DNA of 64,000 bases, from assembly GCA_030407005.1 (NCBI GenBank), contig JAUDYN010000001.1, positions 3,286,001 to 3,350,000 on the forward strand. Reading direction: 5' to 3'. Origin of the DNA: Desarmillaria ectypa. Its lineage: Eukaryota; Basidiomycota; Agaricomycetes; Agaricales; Physalacriaceae. The position numbers and the translations under genes were made by a program. Shown here in pieces: positions 24,373 through 35,247 of this stretch. The notes beneath the pieces are model-generated. The model did no database searches and had not been told where the DNA came from. It saw only the letters and a list, made by a program, of their open reading frames with translations. The number at the start of each line of letters is the position of its first letter. The stretch's first letter is position 1.

Positions 24373-27300
24373 TTAGAGAGAATCACTATCAGGCCTTTGC
24401 TTCTTGGTTGATGACGGCCCATCCTTCGAATCATCGAGAGGTCTTTTGCACCTGGCAGAGCTATTGGCTGGACGCGGTATGACTCCTTCCATGGGTAATG
24501 GTACATCATTAGGGCTCACTGAGCCATTGAGAGTACCAAGAATTCATGGAGATCCTCCCCGAGTATGGCATTTTGTGTTTCGGTATCTCCCAAACTGTCG
24601 AGCAAATTCAAGCCATGTTGTCTGTGCGCCAGCCATCCTGGTTTGGATATCTTATATCGGTTGAACATAGAGAATCACACGTCCAAAACAAAAGTACTTG
24701 CATGCAATATCAGGGGTCTCGTACCTCCCATTGTGCGCCATTCAACGCCCCACTTCTTGGCTTCGGAGGCCCGAAGCCTTGTCTCAGCGTGAGTACGAAC
24801 GCGTTTAACATCGTGAATATCGAACGAGATCGTAGGACCGTTCTGTAAGAAGTACTTAATACACCCACACTCGGAGAAGCCGCAGCCAAAAGTCGCAGTA
24901 TGTGGAATTTTTGTCTCTGAAGGCTTCTTGCCAACAACTCTCGAGACAAATAAGCGCATAACCACAGAGAAGAAGGACTTGATTGCTCCTTCTTTTATAG
25001 AGACGCTGAGACCAATTAATAAGGTACGAAGAGGATCGATAAGAGGGACGAGGACGTCTGTGAGATAAGGTTTAAGAAGCTGGCCTTGAGTGGTACCAGC
25101 AGAGGAAAGAAGCTGATCCAAGACGGCAGGGTAGGAATGTACGCTCACCCCGGCGTCATAGCAGAATTTAAGTAACGCGATAACTTTATTGACTGCCTCA
25201 TCGCTCGCGAGGTCTGACATGCCGGCGAAATCAAATTGTTCGATAACTGCACTTACGCATGCCGTGAGAACATCGGCGAGATCTCGCTTGGCCTGGGAGC
25301 CGGCCACCGGGGTGAGTAGGTTGGCACACATATGAAGGACTAGCCTTTTCACTGAGACTTTCCTTTTTGCAGCCATATAGGTAATACATTCAGCCTTCAT
25401 ACTGCCAAGATACGAATTAGTCGAAGCATAGGAAAAGGAGAATGTTCGTCTTACATCGACTTTAGTGAGAGATCGTTATAGTAGCCAAAATATCATTGTT
25501 GAGGTGACTCTGCTTGATGCTTATCTCCGCAGCAGCCCAAAAGAATGGTGCCCAACAAGGATCATGGACGGCAGTATTATCGGGTTGTGAACGTAACAAC
25601 TCGTCCAGTTTCCCAGCCAGATCGCTGTAACACTGCCAAGGTAAAAGTTCTTTCGCGTCATTTCTGTTTGCCCAAGACATCATCTGCTCAAGAATCGTGC
25701 CAGTCCTAGATGTTACCGGTTTGGACACAAAGAGCTAGGACATCTATGGCAAGACTGACGTTCATTTTGGTGGTATGGGAGCAGCAGGGATCGAACGCCG
25801 TGTGGCCAGGATCTGCAAGAGATGAAAAGTTTTGGGCGGCCAAGTTTGTGATGTCAGAAATAAATGCCAGGAAGGCCTCCGAAGATGACAACGTATCCTT
25901 GGCATACCATACATTTTTTTCCAAGATCTAGCCAAAATCTGACGCACAGGTTTTGCTGTTGTAACGAAGAATGAACGCTGTGTAGACGTCTAGATGAGCG
26001 TGGTTCGTGAAAGGAGCGGCATTAGAGCTTACTGATCTCGGAAAAACTCGACGCCACGTTTCTGCGCTGTCTCTACTAACCAAGGAACTTCATCTCTATT
26101 GACCGGCTTCAGTAACAACAGAATCGAGTCTCTCTTTTCCTGACATCTCTCGGTCGCAGGAGCGTCGCCTTTGGCAATGGCGGCCTGCATCACTCCACTG
26201 GCGAGCCCGTAACTCAGGCAGCTGCTTTCCCATACGGCGATGATATCAACGAGCCTACGCCGATTTCAGTATAATCGACAACTGACCAGAGGAAAAGACT
26301 GATACTATTTCTCCGCATTCACCCAGAAAAACTTTTCATAAACAGCCACGAAGTCCTGAACACTGATGCGGCCAGCTACGTCCGTCATGACCACGAATTC
26401 ACGTACGACTCTTGAAAAGAGCTCAATGTCATTCCACCTGACAGCGCATCGGGCAAGGACGCTGGCACCCCGATTCAGTTTATCATCTTTGGCATCTGGG
26501 TCGTCATCCGTATCTTGATCTGACTCGTCGGAGTCGTCTTCACACCACTCTATCAGGAATTCAACTGCCTCAGCCTCTGCAGAATCGACCTCGGCAGTAT
26601 TTGACGTTTGAAGACGACGGCAGGCATACTCGAAATCGTCTCCGACGCCAACTTTGACCCATTTTTGGCAAATGAGAATAATGGTTGCCTGCCATTCTGT
26701 CGAAGTCTGGTTTATATGTGAGCTAGTGGATCGGGGACTAGCGCTTACCTCGTTCTACAAACCCTGCCGTTAGGGGTTCATTCAACAAGGCATTATATTG
26801 CTTTGAACTATGGCTTACAAGAAAGTTGGCTTCATTCTGTATGAGCGTCAGGAGATACTTAGTTCCTTTTATCGATTAGAGAAACTCTGTGATGTCTGGT
26901 TCACCGCGATCTTCGTTCTCTCAGTCGCCTCTGTAACCGTGAGCATACTCGGGATAGCCTTGTCCATACCCTGCGTCGTGAATGATATCTGATGTTTGTA
27001 GTTCGAAATCTTCGATTGTGACAAGCATGCCCTCTAGGTCAACAATTTGCTTTATCTCGATTCCGCGGTAAAAGTAATTGTCGTTGCTGAAGCCTGCTTC
27101 GTTGTCTTCCTGGTGTCGCTCAATGAAGCTGAATATCTCAGCCTTAGATTTGAAGCGCGGTTTCTGGTAGGAGATGTCCCATCTGTTCCGAGTTCGGGTT
27201 GCTTCCCAGTCAGCTTCGTCTTCAACTTCGTCTTCCTCATCGCCTCCCCCTTCCTCTTCACCATCACTCTCATCATTCTCCGAATCATCACGGCCGTGAA

Positions 27301-28395
27301 TGAAGTTATACTCGCTTCTTTTATGCACAAGATTCGCAACGAGGAGCCTCAGCCCTAGGACACGAGCAACAGACCACATGCAGGACAACAAGACGTCATC
27401 AGGGCCTATTAATGATGAACCACGGAACGAACTCGATGGTTGGTATTTGTGAAACAGATTGATGGCTATGATACCAGGAGGAACGTTTTGGGGGCTGAGC
27501 ATGTCCCAAAGCCTTGCTACAGCCTTTTAGGGTCGAAAATGAGCTGCGGCGCAGGTCTTGGGGAGGCAAGTATCCGATAGGACAGGGACACTCGGTGCCC
27601 CGTTTGTATCTGAGCAGCGGTTTTAACATATCCACAACGAGCACCAAGAACGGTAGTAGATAGTTCACCCTGTTCCGACCATTTCGTGAGTTTTCCGGGA
27701 TAAGGAATTGCGGGATATGTAACAGTCACATCGCCACCGGTGAATTGGGAGGGGAGGATAATTTCGATGGAACTCAGCTGTATTATCCGTGTAGACCTTG
27801 GAAGAAAGAAAGAATGACGAGGTTGACTGCCTTCTGACTGCAGTGAGCTGATACAACTGGCATTCTCGGCCGTTCTGACAGAAGCAAGCTCATTAGCAGT
27901 GTTCCACTGGTAGATTCTACAAAGACATACGAGGAGCTTTGAGACTGTATGGTCATCTTGTCGAGTTCACACTTGCAAAGGTCGAGACTCAGGCGCTCGC
28001 ACGCTTCAACCAGTACGGTCTTCTGGACCCACTGGTCCCAAACAAGATTATGAAGTTCAACCTGGACAACATCAAAACTTCGGATATTGTAGCAAAGATC
28101 TACCTACTAATTCTTTGTCAAAGTGACTGCAAATTGAGTTGTCGTTGGACTGGCGAAACGCCATCAGAGCACGAGCATTTTCGGTGTTCAGAGGAAATCC
28201 AACTGGACCAAACCCTTTGATAGTTATGCATGGGTTGGGTGCGTCCATTCCGGACGCCTCGAATATTGAGGTTTTCATCTAAAATATCTCTGACTTGATC
28301 CAAGATACGGCTCTCGTCACGAAACCAGATCCTTCCTCAGGATGCAAATCCCAGTCATTTTGTATGGATGACTGGGACAACTCGTCGTCAGACAT
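24373..28395 (-). CDS. Large 2OG-Fe(II) oxygenase-superfamily protein lacking the iron ligands
   Basis: Multi-exon minus-strand gene resembling a big (about 900-1200 residue) Agaricomycete family with an N-terminal prolyl-4-hydroxylase-like domain. The first exon (28321-28395, MSDDELSQSS) splices to an exon starting at 28278 that carries DAPNPCITIKGFGPVGFPL. The oxygenase core follows near 28020-27540: CKCELDKM, then FFLPRSTRIIQLSSIEI and LPSQFTGGDVTVTYP. Where relatives have HxD the sequence has R-S-T, and the distal His of the usual DV(M/V)HE motif aligns with Lys in CGYVKTAAQI. The helical C-terminal half is in open frames at 26921-27502, 25462-25728 and 24675-25400 (CGCIKYFLQNGP). The tail has a KKQRPDSDSL end with TAA at 24373. 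Exons between 25900 and 26900 were not resolved. Probably not an active oxygenase; function unknown. A truncated relative lies at 39831-42345. Confidence 0.65.
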
Positions 28396-28718
28396 GTGAG
28401 ATGGGGCAACGTCGTCGCTCAATGTGATGGTGGTAAAATATAGACCCTGAGAATTTTCTCCAAATGAAAATCATCGCTTTGGCAGTTTGAGAGGTGTTCG
28501 TCATTAGTACTACTGTACAGTCATCTGGTAGGAATACACATGAATCCCAAATTATTATGATATCTTTGCATGTGGGTGCTATGGTAATGTGGAAAAAAAG
28601 GTCAAGATATATGTCAAATACACGGCAATATGATGGTAGTACATCCTCGAGGGTATCAATTGGCTGCGCCAATTCCAGAGTCCAGATTAAAACGTACTTT
28701 TATGTCGAGGACCAGACT

Positions 28719-29807
28719 TCAAACACTTGGTCGGTTCTGATAGCGTTCAAACATATCTGTCTTCACCAATCTCCGCCGGGAATCATTCCACTTGCGAAGA
28801 TACTCCCTCGCCCTCTCTTCGAAAACCTCGCAGCCTTGGAAGAAGTCCTTGGGAATGAAATCCTTTCGCTGCTCCCAAGGCTTGATGTCAACGTGCTCGC
28901 AGCGATCTAAGCACACAAGTATGATCCCAAAACTATATGCATCCGCCAGCAACGCGTCTTGACATTCGCCTCTAAGGATCTCCGGAGCACAGAACGGACG
29001 CGTACCAGGATGTATCTGCTCTATTTTCCTAGACGAAAGCATTGGAGTCTGATTGGACTGCCGGCGCGCGAGATGGGCGAATGGATCGACGGGTTCGTCG
29101 TCCGGGGATTTATATATCGAGTCTGCAGACACAGAGCGACCGAAATCGAGGAGTTTGACTGTGTTCGCTGGGGTCGTCACTTGAATGTTAAGCAGTGAGA
29201 GGTCACCGTGGCTTAAGCCAAATGAATGGAGATGTGTCAGACCGTCAAGCAGCTGGTCGTGGTAATCGATCTTGGCGTCCCTCGTCAATTCTGGGCGAGC
29301 AGTGACAACGTCGTATAGTGTCCGCCCATCGATGTACTCCAGAACCATGCCCACGTTCTCGAGCGCCCCCAAAAAAGCACATATATTCCGATGCCGCGTC
29401 ACCGTAGTGTAAACACGCAGCTCCGCTAGGAACTGTATTGTGACGTCGGACGCGTTGGACTGCATCTCTCCATTAATCTCGAGCTGGATGACGTCGGGTT
29501 TCTTGACGACGCATTTGAAGAGCACTGAAGCTGAGCCCTGGGCGACTGGCGAGAGGTTGACGGTGGGGTTAGGTGGAGCCGAATATGCTGTGGGTGTTGG
29601 GAAAGAGAAGATGGACGTTGGATGACGGGGCGGGTTATAGATGGGCGGTGACGGCGGTGGCGTGGGTGCTCTGTGCGGTTCTGAAGAATCAAGTTGTTGG
29701 TAATCAAGGCCGTCGACCACTGTCCCCTCCGACGAGAATGAGTTGATGGACGGGGTCGTATTATCGTCTTCCTGGTCGTTCAATTCCACTAAGAGGCGGC
29801 AACCCAT
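28719..29807 (-). CDS. Atypical protein kinase-like protein
   Basis: Single-exon frame of 362 residues from the ATG at 29807; a longer frame reaches 29846 without an ATG. The N-terminal third is low-complexity and rich in S, T and P, with an APTPPPSPPIYNPP segment. A kinase-like fold follows: a helix-C-like FLAELRVY with Glu, hinge LEYIDGRTLYDVV, catalytic loop HGDLSLLN (HGD for HRD, Asp and Asn kept), metal-binding LDFGRS (DFG kept), and activation-segment end CAPEIL. No glycine-rich loop or clear VAIK lysine is visible (VLFKCVVKKPDVIQLEI in that region). It resembles the very numerous kinase-like proteins of Agaricomycetes. It lies just upstream of the 2OG-like gene on the same strand. Activity is uncertain. 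Confidence 0.7.
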   Translation of the reverse strand: MGCRLLVELNDQEDDNTTPSINSFSSEGTVVDGLDYQQLDSSEPHRAPTPPPSPPIYNPPRHPTSIFSFPTPTAYSAPPNPTVNLSPVAQGSASVLFKCVVKKPDVIQLEINGEMQSNASDVTIQFLAELRVYTTVTRHRNICAFLGALENVGMVLEYIDGRTLYDVVTARPELTRDAKIDYHDQLLDGLTHLHSFGLSHGDLSLLNIQVTTPANTVKLLDFGRSVSADSIYKSPDDEPVDPFAHLARRQSNQTPMLSSRKIEQIHPGTRPFCAPEILRGECQDALLADAYSFGIILVCLDRCEHVDIKPWEQRKDFIPKDFFQGCEVFEERAREYLRKWNDSRRRLVKTDMFERYQNRPSV

Positions 29808-30441
29808 GTTAGAACGATTATCCCTGGGAAGAGCAAGGCAACGCACCCATCCACCAGTTTTTCTTTGACGTCAGAGTAACCTGCTTGACGTGCATCGTTG
29901 ACGGTGGACCTAACAGTCGTGGCTGCAGTGTGTCCGATATGCTAAGTGCCCTCTTCATGGTTGGACGCAGATTTTGTTGCATTGCTGCAACGTGCGGTAG
30001 GAATCAGATTGATAGTGATGGCTGTCGAGACGTTTCTCAAGGCAACAAGGCGGTGATTGCCGTTTATGGCATGCTACACCACCACTACTGTCGGCGTTAG
30101 CGGCCTTTACGATGCTTGCCCAAACTTGGCCTTCATCGAATCAACCAGAACACCACCTTTCTCCAATCATCAAGACAGCAGAGCTTGTACGCTTTTTGTA
30201 TTCGATCCAATGGCGTTAGTAGCAATGCACCAAGTTTGAAGGAACGAATAATCTATTCATAGATAATCCGAGGCGATATAGTCTACAAGTTTGTAATTGA
30301 GGACATGTGTAGCAGCAAACAAGTCCCGTATAAATACAAAACCGTCCGTCATAAAGAAAGTAACAAAGAATGCGTCGATGACGCGAACATCAAGGTAAAA
30401 TCTAATACATAAAAAATAACAAATAGAAATGTAATTCACAA
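29808..30441. other. Spacer upstream of the kinase-like gene
   Basis: 634 bp. It should hold the kinase-like gene's promoter and the 3' UTR of the glyoxal oxidase. No gene supported. Confidence 0.45.
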
Positions 30442-32897
30442 TCACAATCCAAAAACGAAGAACGCGAAAATAACGAAAAGAACAGTCCACGAGGTACAAG
30501 TTTTGTTTGAGAAACCGACATTCTTGGCGTTGTTGTTGTTACTGTTCGAGTTGCTTCCATCTGAAGAACCGCTGACGTCCGAAGCCCGAAGTACACTGGA
30601 TCCCGGAAGATTGGCAGAGGAGTCAACAGTTTGTTTCTCGACTTTGCCAGAGCCCGCCATTACTTGAACACCAACAGAGGGAATGCCATTGATGATGACA
30701 AACAACAGAGCTGGTCCAGGAACGAGAACCGCTGGGTTGGGAGGCAGTTGGTTGACGTGCAGAATAGCGGTGTTGTTCTCATATCCAGTGTAACTGGTCT
30801 GAAGCTCAACATAACGTTGACCCATGTTCTGTTAGGAGACCATGAGTATCTGCATTTTCTTTGCATCAATATAAACTCACCATCGAATGCGTTGAAAAGC
30901 CAGTACGAATCAGGACAACCTTGGCCGACTGCACATTCTGGACGTTGCCGAAAAGATCGGATGAGTCCAGACTGATATCGAAGTATGGTCCTCCATATGA
31001 CAATTGCTTCAGGATACCGCGAGGCTCCGGACGACGTTGGTTGTAGTACGATGGGTAGAACTTCTCGACCCGATACTCCGTGGGGTACGGAATGCCTGCA
31101 CCTACATTGTAATCAGAGTTAGGGTTCGATCCCGCGACGAATACAGAACCTGACCAACGAATGTCAATTAATATCGGATATAGATCGGTTGCAGCGTACC
31201 ATCGGGAAGAAGAGTCGCAGACGAATGGTACATCCGCGGAACTGTGCTGGGCGAAAGGCCCTGGCTTGACCAGCGTGATCCTTTTGGAGCAGAGGGATCA
31301 TAGATGATTGGTTGCAGAATAGGTTTGTCCGCATACGACTGGCCTATAGCCCAAGTGTCATTGCCGTACCCAGCAGTGCCTAGTATGTATGCATGAAAAC
31401 AGGTTTCAAGTGAATGTTTGATAGCCTTACCAAGGTTTGCGCCATTGAGGCACAGAATCCGCCCATCTGGCAAGAAAATGAGGTTCGCCATTGAACGTCC
31501 CTCGGGAAGAGGATCATCTTGAGTGTACGATCCTGACACGTCTGGGCTAATCGTAACACAAGACGTGGACGTTGGGTTAGCTGCAATGTTCCAAGTCGGA
31601 ACCCATCTGGGTGAAAACGTCAGGAATAAGCAAGGCAAAGTGAAGAATATCACATACTGATTGGGCTGAAGATTGGTTCCACCGCAAAACAAAACAGTGG
31701 CCGACCAGTTATTGGCGGGAGTCAAAGGCAGCATGATAGTGCCAGCACTGGCGGGGTATGTTCGTACAGCATCTGGTATAGGGTCAAGAGGTGTCTCCGC
31801 ATAAGTGTGGTAATCCACAAGGGAGGTATTCCAGTTTGACTGTATAAAAAGCTTGCCGGAAGGAAGAAGCCACGTGAGCGGATACAGATTGGTGGGAAGC
31901 GTTGTCCGAAGGATTTCTGAAGGAATGGGGTCTCCTTTGCTAGGGAAGAACTCGTAGGTAGGGTTGTCCTGCCCAGCATCGTTCACGTAGCCTCCATTTT
32001 TACACCCGCCAAGCTATAAGACGTCTGATCATATCAATGCAAATGGCAAAGACTGCAACGTACGATGATAAGCGATCCATCTTCCAACGTTTCGCTGTGG
32101 AAACACATCAGATCTTGTTGAAGACACCCGAGACAGAGCATACACAGTGGGATACCATCTTTGGGTTGTCATATCACCAAATACACGCCAATCACAAGTG
32201 TTATCATCGCAGGGATTCAACAACCGGAGGCTGGAAATAGGATAGATTTAGCCATGAGTTTACCGAGATAAAAAACTATGAAACATGCGATTGTCTGCCA
32301 TCTGGATCGTCATAGGGAGCACCTCCGGTCTGACTTAGAGCTGCGGCGCCGCCATAAGTGACGGCTTGGTTTCCACCGACGTTGAGCCATGTTCCATCGC
32401 CCATGACGTTCCCACCCTGCCCGAAACCATGTAAGTTAATTGTTAGAGCCATAAAGTATCTCATTACTTACTGCACAGAATGAATTCGTCACGATATCCA
32501 TGGGTTTCGCATTGTTAGCGGCAACACCATACTCTGAACATGATGTCAAAGGCAAGTCAACATGGTAAAGCAGCGCGAATGATAGCTCACCGACAGCCCA
32601 TGCTGGATGCCCATTGATTTGACCGGGGTTGCCCTCTACCTTGTCTACAATGTATACTTTATCCTCCGTTCCCAAGAAAAGCTGATGATTCGATTATTTC
32701 ATGACTTCAGCGCGGATTTCGCAAAGAAAACTAACCTGCTGAGCGCTAACTAAACTTTGTCCAACAATCTGGAATTGGCCTACAGGTCCGGTTTGAAGAG
32801 GCTGTCCAGGAGCCGTCGCCGTACTTTGCGAAAATGCGACATCTGCGAGTGCTGAGAGAACACACAGAGGAGCAGCAAAGTCCAATAAAACGCCCAT
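30442..32897 (-). CDS. glx: Glyoxal oxidase (copper radical oxidase), likely GPI-anchored
   Basis: Secreted AA5-family enzyme that oxidises aldehydes with O2 and supplies H2O2 to lignin-degrading peroxidases. Eleven exons: 32736-32897, 32591-32681, 32472-32533, 32289-32416, 32135-32230, 32064-32094, 31658-32013, 31431-31606, 31200-31379, 30881-31149, 30442-30828, giving 645 residues. A signal peptide (about 1-24) precedes the propeller. The copper/radical set is complete: Cys104 in NSFCAGG, Tyr174 in RWYPTV (Cys-Tyr cross-link), Tyr418 and His419 in PRMYHSS, His515 in FSTHSMNM. A DUF1929-type C-terminal domain follows. The end is Ser/Asn-rich (SNSNSNNNNAKN) then a hydrophobic tail without charged residues, the layout of a GPI-anchor signal. 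Intron 32231-32288 has a GC donor. Confidence 0.93.
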
Positions 32898-33595
32898 TGC
32901 TTTAGGAACGTAGGGGCAGGGTATGGAGAAGTGGGTAAAAGCAAGGGTTTAGACAACCCATACTCCCGGTGTTTTAAGGACCAACCTCGAGCCAAGCTGT
33001 TTCTGTCTGAGGGTCAGCGATCACATGAATAAACACGAGCAAGAATATACTACTGGAAATCATGATGAAACAGTATGCAGAGACGATCGACCAATTGGGA
33101 CATTAACGGGGGTGCACTGGCCGTGCAGGGCATGAATTGGCCGACTGAACCATTCATATTCATCCCTCAGTAAGCGCTCTAAGGATATACGGAAATATCG
33201 TACCTTGCACTTCCGTGCTGTTTACTGGATGTGGGTCCAACATAAGGCAACTTGTGCGTACCACAAGGTTTTTGCCGCGGAAGCATTCTAATTTTTATCG
33301 AGTCAGCTGAATCTGTTGACTTAGATGTGCGATGCACGAGAGACAATTGGACCGGTCAGTCTCGCCCTTCGCCATGGGGGGAATATTCAGGAATCTCAAC
33401 ACAGCCACCATCATACCCCTGGAATTCAATGTGGCGGGGCATCTATCAATTTATTCATCTTTATTGGGTCTTTCTTGCTGTTTATTGACTAGTGCCTGTA
33501 CGTCAAGATGACTCTGAAAGGCGGTGTAATTCCGAGCTGCTGTAGCAAGCTTTATTACCCCACCGATGCCCACCTGAGCATCGATTCTCCCCGTA
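32898..33595. promoter_or_regulatory. Divergent upstream region, glyoxal oxidase / Git3-like receptor
   Basis: 698 bp between divergent start codons. Both promoters must be here. No repeat or additional gene was recognised, and no specific operator could be identified. Confidence 0.45.
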
Positions 33596-35130
33596 ATGTC
33601 TTCAACTGCCCAAGGCATAATCTGTACTCCCGAGGAATATGCAAGACAGGCCTCTGATGCTTCACTCCACTGTTTGACTCGAGGACAAAGCATAGGGTTG
33701 ACAGTGAGACATGCTCCCATTTCGCCTTCGAGAAGCAGGCTCAGAATCACTGCCTCCACCTAGATTGTCGCAGAGAGTGGCTTTGTCTCACTTTTTGCTG
33801 TCCTCTTCGTGTTTAGGATTATCTTTGTACGTTATTTCCGCTCATTTTGTACTGCATATGCTAATAATTTGAGATACTTGCTTTTCAGCGAAATGCACTC
33901 TATCATGTCCGAAAGAAAGCCGTAAAAGACTGGAATTTTCTCCAGGAACCTATGGATGTATTTATGGTGGGTTTTAGCGCAGAAAGAATGAACGGACTTT
34001 GACAAAATGGACTTAGCTTTCTTTATTTTTTGCGGATCTCATACAAGCCCTTGGTGCCGTCCTCGACATTAAATGGATAAATGAGGGGAAGGTGGAAACA
34101 GGCCCTTTCTGCACCGCTCAAGGTCGGCCATTCAATATTTGCACCACCTGACGCGTAGTTGATATCTATTGCAGGTATCATACAGCAATTAGGAGAAACT
34201 GGCGTCGCCATCACTACCCTAGTGAGCGAGGCCAATCCATACTGCAGTTTACAAAACTCATTAAGAATAGATCATCGCGCTCTACACCTTCATCGTCGTA
34301 TGGTGGCGTATGGGTATGGACGCGATCATCATCTCCAAGCTCGTTATTCTTACAGTGTGGGCGTTCATCATCATCATGATAATTGTCGGAAACACGACCC
34401 GAGGCCCGCACTACGAGGAACCAACACCAGTAAAATCTTTCCTACATCTCTCATTCTTATGCTCACACAGCAACTCTTGCTAGTACTGGTGCTGGATAGG
34501 CGAGGACCACACAGCTCTCCGAATCGTAGGCGAATATGTCTGGTTCTGGCTAACCTTGGGAGTATCATTCCTTGTATACATCCCTCTGTTCCTTTGGAGT
34601 AGAGGCAACATCGCCTTCGACGACATGTCCTGGTGGAAATTCACCTTCCATAGTCGACTCGATGAACCTGAGAGCTTGGAAGACAAGGCCCGCAGGCGGA
34701 ACTCTCTCAACCTGATCGCGTCAGCCTTCTATCATATCCCCTTGGACTTTCTAGCTTACCCTCCCTAAGGTACCCCGTGGTCTACTCAATCCTCGTCCTC
34801 CCTTTAAGCGTGGTCCGCTGGATCACGTTCAGTGGTAAGAATCAGCTCGGCTCCGCAGCTAACTTGATAGTGATCTCTATTTACGGCTTGAGTGGCATGA
34901 TGAATGTTATTCTTCTTCTGGTGACAAGGCCTAATTCGATGCTATTTGGGAGGACGGGTCGTGCGAGTCATGGACATGCGCCATCACGACGAGGATGGAG
35001 TGGTACTCAAGCACACGCGAAGCAGGATGGTGTAGAAGAGTGCAGTCAGTTAGAACGATGTGATGAATCTGTACAAATGGGAAGGCTACCATCCATTGAT
35101 GTGGAAAGTGTCTCTTCGCTTTATCGTTAG
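33596..35130 (+). CDS. Seven-transmembrane receptor, Git3/cAMP-receptor-like
   Basis: Class of fungal G-protein-coupled receptors related to yeast Gpr1/Git3 (nutrient sensing) and Dictyostelium cAR. Eight exons (33596-33703, 33764-33826, 33889-33966, 34017-34122, 34175-34221, 34271-34429, 34484-34719, 34770-35130) join in frame to 385 residues. The spliced product has GFVSLFAVLFVFRIIF (helix 1), EPMDVFMLSLFFADLIQALG (helix 2), VETGPFCTAQGIIQQLGETG with a conserved extracellular Cys, IALYTFIVVWWRM, then YWCWIGEDHTALRIVGEYVW, LEDKARRRNSLNLIAYPVVY (third intracellular loop into helix 6) and LGSAANLIVISIYGLSGMMN. A Ser/His/Gln-rich tail of about 65 residues follows. Without splicing only fragments appear. 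The ligand is unknown. Confidence 0.83.
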
Positions 35131-35247
35131 ATGCCGTTACTACGTTTTCCTCTAATACCCACATTTCCAAAGTGGCTACAAATTACAGATGTCCTTAAAA
35201 TACAAGCATTGTACATTTGTTGTCTACTTTCATAAATTTATCTGCTC

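Noticed and set aside
24126..24509. 127-codon minus-strand ORF
   Set aside because: It is an alternative frame over the 3' end of the 2OG-like gene and has no recognisable features.
28255..28320. Apparent frameshift at the start of the 2OG-like gene (ILDENLNIRG frame versus DAPNPCITIKG frame)
   Set aside because: A GT..AG intron with donor GTGACG and acceptor TTTTAG joins MSDDEL... to the DAPNPC frame without any shift.
31100..31145. tRNA-like GGTTCGATCCC on the plus strand
   Set aside because: It is antisense to a conserved coding exon of the glyoxal oxidase (GSNPNSDYN segment) and does not fold as a tRNA.
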